Shown here piece by piece: positions 31,156 to 34,801 of a stretch of 34,801 bases of DNA. Where the stretch lies: contig CAAGGF010000120.1 in the NCBI GenBank assembly GCA_900769325.1, positions 1 to 34,801 of the forward strand, read 5' to 3'. Positions within the stretch are counted from its first letter, which is position 1. Each line of letters starts with the position of its first letter. This DNA is from Spirochaetia bacterium. Lineage in GTDB: Bacteria > Spirochaetota > Spirochaetia > Treponematales > Treponemataceae. The position numbers were made by a program, and so were the translations under genes. Below the pieces are notes generated by a model. The model saw nothing but the letters and a program-made list of their open reading frames with translations. It was not told the DNA's origin and did no database searches.

Positions 31156-32346
31156 GTGAACGGAAGTCAGGTTACCATTAAAAATGTTTCAAAGCGTTTT
31201 AACGATTTTGTTGCACTTGACGATATAAACTTTACAATCAGGCAAGGAGAATTTTTTTCTCTGCTTGGTCCTTCTGGATGCGGTAAAACAACTTTACTGC
31301 GTATTATTGCCGGCTTTGAATTTCCTGATGAAGGAGCAGTTTTATTTGACGATAAAGACATCATTCCTTTTCCGCCAAACAAAAGAGCATCAAACACAGT
31401 TTTTCAGACTTATGCACTTTTTCCTCACATGTCAGTTTACGACAACATTGCGTTTCCTTTAAAACTAAAAAAAGTTCCAAAAAAAGAAATCGATGAAAAA
31501 GTAAAAAAATATGTTCATTTAGTTCAGCTTGACCAGCACATACATAAAAAGCCAAATCAGCTTTCAGGCGGTCAAAAACAACGTGTTGCAATCGCAAGGG
31601 CTTTAATAAGCGAACCAAAAGTTCTTCTCTTGGATGAGCCTCTTTCAGCGTTAGATGCAAAACTCAGGGCGAACCTTTTAATCGATTTAGATGAAATTCA
31701 CGACAAAATCGGAATCACATTCATCTATGTAACGCACGATCAGAGCGAGGCACTTGCAGTTTCAGACAGAATTGCCGTAATGAATGCAGGTCATGTTCTT
31801 CAAGTCGGCACGCCTTTTGAAATTTACGAAAGCCCTGCAACTCAGTTTGTAGCCCAGTTTATTGGCGAAACAAATCTTTTTGATGCCGAAGTCGTAGATT
31901 GCGTTCCTCACAAAGATATAAGCGGAAATGATGATTTTATGGCAACTTTAAGCGTTCCTGAACTTGGAAAACAGGCTCCTCTTGCAACCGACACAGAAGC
32001 AGAAGCTGCCCTTGACCGTTATATGCAGGTTACAGATTACGATTTTACCCAAAAAGGACAAAAAGTTGCATTTACAATCCGTCCTGAAAAAATCAGAATT
32101 ACTCTTGAACCTCCACACACTGGCGGAAGAACCGATATTAACGTATTTAGCGGCATTGTCGAAGAACCGATTTATTCCGGCTTTCAATCTAAATTTTATG
32201 TAAAACTTGATACTGGAAAAATCATTAAAGTTTTTAAACAGCACACAGACTATATGGACGATGGACCTGTAATTCAGTGGAAAGATAAGGTATACGTTTC
32301 CTGGTCAGCAGAAGATGCATACATTGTTGAAGATATTAATAAATAA
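31156..32346 (+). CDS. potA: Spermidine/putrescine importer ATPase PotA
   Basis: ATP-binding subunit of the polyamine importer PotABCD, 396 residues. Walker A is GPSGCGKT (38-45), the Q-loop is FQTYALFPHM, the signature is LSGGQKQRVAIARAL, and Walker B is KVLLLDEPLSALD. The C-terminal TOBE-like domain (about 245-396) is longer than in E. coli PotA (378 residues) because of an acidic insert near residues 255-295. The start is GTG with GAGG eight bases upstream; an in-frame stop lies just before it and no ATG is nearby. It heads the operon and has a strong promoter. The pot genes read on the plus strand, away from the small membrane protein. Confidence 0.94.
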   Translation: MNGSQVTIKNVSKRFNDFVALDDINFTIRQGEFFSLLGPSGCGKTTLLRIIAGFEFPDEGAVLFDDKDIIPFPPNKRASNTVFQTYALFPHMSVYDNIAFPLKLKKVPKKEIDEKVKKYVHLVQLDQHIHKKPNQLSGGQKQRVAIARALISEPKVLLLDEPLSALDAKLRANLLIDLDEIHDKIGITFIYVTHDQSEALAVSDRIAVMNAGHVLQVGTPFEIYESPATQFVAQFIGETNLFDAEVVDCVPHKDISGNDDFMATLSVPELGKQAPLATDTEAEAALDRYMQVTDYDFTQKGQKVAFTIRPEKIRITLEPPHTGGRTDINVFSGIVEEPIYSGFQSKFYVKLDTGKIIKVFKQHTDYMDDGPVIQWKDKVYVSWSAEDAYIVEDINK

Positions 32347-32352
32347 TTTGCC

Positions 32353-33336
32353 ATGAAAAAGAAAGACTCAACAAATAAAAGAAATTTTCAGCTGGCACTT
32401 GCTTCTAAAGCTCATGCAGCAAAACTTAAACAAAAAACAACAGGTCCTGCTTATGCATGGCCTATGGGAATATGGTTCACGCTGTTTTTCGTTGTTCCTA
32501 TAATCATTATTGTCTGCTATTCATTTATGAAAAAAGACATGCACGGTGGTGTTCAAAAAGTGTTTACATTGCAGGCATATAAATCTATTTTTGCAAAAGA
32601 CAGCGACACGGGAAAATTCATTTATCTTCCTATTTTAGGGCGAACTTTATGGATGACAGTCGTTTCAACTCTTTTTTCGATTGCAGTTGCCCTGCCTTGC
32701 GGTTATGCTATTGCAAGAAGCAAACATCAAACTATCCTTTTAGTGTTAGTCATTATTCCTTTTATGACAAACTCTTTAATCAGAATTTTTGCATGGCAGA
32801 CGATTTTGGGACAAGACGGACTTTTAAATACCATTTTTAAGTTTTTTGAAACGATATGGCATTTTATCACCGGAAATAAAGAATGGACATTTGTTCCGCA
32901 TAAATTTATGTACACAAAAGCGGCAGTTATTCTTGTAAGCATTTATATGTATCTTCCGTATGCAATTTTACCAATATTTACTTCTATAGATAGATTTGAT
33001 TTTTCACTTTTAGAAGCAGCAAGAGATTTAGGTGCAACAAAATTTCAATCAATGATTAAAATTTTAGTTCCCGGCATAAAAAGCGGCATTGTAAGTTCTG
33101 TAATATTTACATTTATCCCGATTTTTGGAAACTACACCGTTCCACAACTTGTGGGAAGTACAAAAAGTTACATGCTCGGTAACATCATCATGGATCAGAT
33201 TCAAAAAGCAAGAAACATTCCATTAGCTTCTGCTTTTTCTGTTTTGCTTACAATCGTAACGATGGCTGCAATTTTATTTATGCTCGCCTCAGAAAAACAT
33301 GAAAAAAATTTAAAAAAACAAGAAAAAATTAAATAA
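32353..33336 (+). CDS. potB: Spermidine/putrescine importer permease PotB
   Basis: Inner-membrane subunit of 327 residues with six helices and the EAA loop EAARDLGATKFQSMIKILVPG that docks onto PotA (quoted in part). A basic N-terminal extension of about 35 residues precedes the first helix, and a Lys-rich tail (EKHEKNLKKQEKIK) ends the protein. It starts six bases after the potA stop without a clear Shine-Dalgarno, so translation is probably coupled. Confidence 0.93.
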   Translation: MKKKDSTNKRNFQLALASKAHAAKLKQKTTGPAYAWPMGIWFTLFFVVPIIIIVCYSFMKKDMHGGVQKVFTLQAYKSIFAKDSDTGKFIYLPILGRTLWMTVVSTLFSIAVALPCGYAIARSKHQTILLVLVIIPFMTNSLIRIFAWQTILGQDGLLNTIFKFFETIWHFITGNKEWTFVPHKFMYTKAAVILVSIYMYLPYAILPIFTSIDRFDFSLLEAARDLGATKFQSMIKILVPGIKSGIVSSVIFTFIPIFGNYTVPQLVGSTKSYMLGNIIMDQIQKARNIPLASAFSVLLTIVTMAAILFMLASEKHEKNLKKQEKIK

Positions 33337-33386
33337 TCTGAAATCTTAATTTTTATCAAACTTGATTTATTATGTGAGGTTTTTAT

Positions 33387-34259
33387 ATGGAATTTTTATC
33401 TTCATTAATAGTAGAAAAACTTCGAAAAAATCATCCTAAATCTGAAAATTTCCGCCATGCAAAAAGAAACTGGAAAAAAAGAGCCTCAACTTTTTCTTAT
33501 TCAAATTTTATTTTGTGCCTGACTTTTTTATTTTTATATATCCCGCTTTTTGTCATCATTGTTTTTTCATTTAATAAATCAGAAGGTGCAAATTTTACAG
33601 GTTTTTCTTTCCGCTGGTATGAAGAATTGTTTATTCATTCTGGAGATTTATGGATGTCTCTTTTGTACAGTTCAATCGTAGCAATTTCGTCTGCACTAAT
33701 TGCAACAATTTTGGGAACTTTGGCTGCTATAGGAATCAGTTGGTACCGTTTTTTTGGAAGAAACTACATTCAGTCTGTCAGTTTTTTACCGATGGTTTTG
33801 CCGGAAGTTATAATGGGTGTTTCACTTTTGATTTTTTTAAGCGGAATTAATATGAATTTGGGACTTGGAACAATCATCATTGCACATGCAACATTTTGTC
33901 TACCTTTTGCGTATCTTATGGTCAGTTCCAGAGTTGATGAATTTGATTATTCTATTATTGAAGCAAGTCACGATTTAGGTGCAAACGAAAGACAGACGCT
34001 TTTTAAGGTGATTATTCCTGCTATTATGCCTGGCATTATGAGCGGTTTTATGATGAGCGTCACTCTTTCAATAGAAGATTTTGTAATTACATCGCTTGTA
34101 AACGGAAATGTAGAAACTCTTCCTATTTTTGTTTACAACATGATTCGCCATGGTGTTAGTCCTGTAATCAATTCACTTTCTTTTGTTTTGATTTTAATTA
34201 TTTGTTTTATTGCAATTTTGTTGCGCAAGGGACTTAAAACTTTTGCAGCAGCACATTAA
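33387..34259 (+). CDS. potC: Spermidine/putrescine importer permease PotC
   Basis: Second permease, 290 residues, with six helices and the EAA loop EASHDLGANERQTLFKVI. GAGG lies seven bases before the ATG. The N-terminus has about 45 basic residues ahead of the first helix, somewhat longer than in E. coli PotC (264 residues). SFNKSEGANFTGFSFRWYEELF after helix 1 is typical of PotC/YdcV-like proteins. Confidence 0.93.
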   Translation: MEFLSSLIVEKLRKNHPKSENFRHAKRNWKKRASTFSYSNFILCLTFLFLYIPLFVIIVFSFNKSEGANFTGFSFRWYEELFIHSGDLWMSLLYSSIVAISSALIATILGTLAAIGISWYRFFGRNYIQSVSFLPMVLPEVIMGVSLLIFLSGINMNLGLGTIIIAHATFCLPFAYLMVSSRVDEFDYSIIEASHDLGANERQTLFKVIIPAIMPGIMSGFMMSVTLSIEDFVITSLVNGNVETLPIFVYNMIRHGVSPVINSLSFVLILIICFIAILLRKGLKTFAAAH

Positions 34260-34322
34260 AAATTTTGAATTTTATGGATTTTTCCTGTAAAATTCTGCAT
34301 ATTCTATTTTACGAGGTGTGAT

Positions 34323-34801
34323 ATGAAAATCACTTCTAAAATTATTTTGACAGCAGGAATGATTCTTGCCTCTTTGGGTTTTTCTTCATGCGAAAAAAAA
34401 CAGGTTTTAAAACTTTACAGCTGGACATATTACACACCAACAGATGTAGTTAGCGATTTTGAAAAAGAATTCAATTGTAAAGTTGTGGTTTCTGAGTATG
34501 ACTCAAACGAAACGATGTTCAATAAACTTGTAAACGGCGGAGCCAAAAGTTTTGACATTGTCGTTCCATCTCAAGATTATGTTTCAATTTTGATGAAAAA
34601 AGGCATGTTACAACCTATTATACAGGAAAAATTCACAAATAAAGATAAAATTAATCCTAAACTTCTTGAAAAAATCTCTTACGATCCAAATATGGAATAT
34701 GCGGTTCCTTATTACTTTGGTGCTGCCGGAATAAGCGTAAATAAAAAGAAAGTTCCAGACGGTAATTATGAACGAACATGGAACATTTTTGCAGATTCTC
34801 A
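34323..34801 (+). CDS. potD: Polyamine-binding lipoprotein PotD, 3' end outside window
   Basis: The first 159 residues of the polyamine receptor are present; the stop lies beyond the right edge. A signal peptide ends in LGFSSC with Cys23 as the lipidation site. LKLYSWTYYTPTDVVSDFEKEF, then SNETMFNKLVNGG, FDIVVPSQDYV and YAVPYYFGAAGISVNKK are conserved PotD segments; the Trp and Tyr residues usually contact the polyamine. GAGG lies eight bases before the ATG. The position right after potC fits. Whether it prefers spermidine or putrescine cannot be told. Confidence 0.93.
   Translation, partial: MKITSKIILTAGMILASLGFSSCEKKQVLKLYSWTYYTPTDVVSDFEKEFNCKVVVSEYDSNETMFNKLVNGGAKSFDIVVPSQDYVSILMKKGMLQPIIQEKFTNKDKINPKLLEKISYDPNMEYAVPYYFGAAGISVNKKKVPDGNYERTWNIFADS

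Overview
The window looks like a chromosomal segment of a low-GC, host-associated spirochaete, most likely a Treponema. The grounds are an AT-rich sequence with intact housekeeping genes, relaxed spirochaete-type lipoboxes, the order rplM-rpsI-recX, and a Ser/Thr kinase next to an FHA gene. No phage, insertion sequence, CRISPR array, integrase or toxin-antitoxin pair is visible. The genus is inferred from gene content and has not been tested by a search.

Layout. 1-1897 (-) is the N-terminal part of a large lipoprotein with repeated Ig-like modules. 1898-2241 holds its leader and a cluster of small palindromic GTCAT-type repeats. 2242-3084 is a Cof-type HAD phosphatase, followed by tRNA-Leu(GAG) and elongation factor G. 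5698-8718 (-) is a signalling operon: FHA protein, metallophosphoesterase, transmembrane Ser/Thr kinase. A divergent HAD phosphatase meets gltX tail to tail at a shared terminator. Next come a GNAT acetyltransferase and clpB. 14617-17281 is an ABC importer (lipoprotein, permease, ATPase) of the TrpXYZ/COG2984 type. 17384-22267 is a four-gene operon with a ZIP metal transporter, membrane-anchored DNA/RNA nuclease, CDF metal exporter and ABC exporter. 22517-25462 has a STAS/zinc-ribbon protein converging on a dCMP deaminase and glycosidase operon. 25543-27167 has divergent Dus and CYTH genes. 27297-28989 (+) is a DUF975 membrane protein and SppA. 29023-30481 (-) is rplM-rpsI-recX, with a small two-helix membrane protein upstream. 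31156 to the right edge is the polyamine importer potABCD, with potD cut off.

How the genes are expressed. Two start classes can be separated by eye. Most genes have a Shine-Dalgarno sequence (GGAG, GAGG or AAGG) 6-10 nt before the start. Seven genes have none; instead a -10 hexamer ends 6 or 7 nt before the ATG, and in most cases a -35 lies 17 nt further upstream, so the start codon falls at or next to +1. These look like leaderless mRNAs: both HAD phosphatases, the FHA protein, GNAT, ClpB, Dus and CYTH. This is the most systematic and least expected signal in the window.

Other regulatory structure worth attention: an intrinsic-terminator hairpin inside the rplM leader (candidate attenuator), and a 36-bp near-perfect dyad between the -10 and the Shine-Dalgarno of the metal-transport operon. 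No wholly new multi-gene system is evident; the interest lies in gene expression signals and in two operons with unusual combinations.
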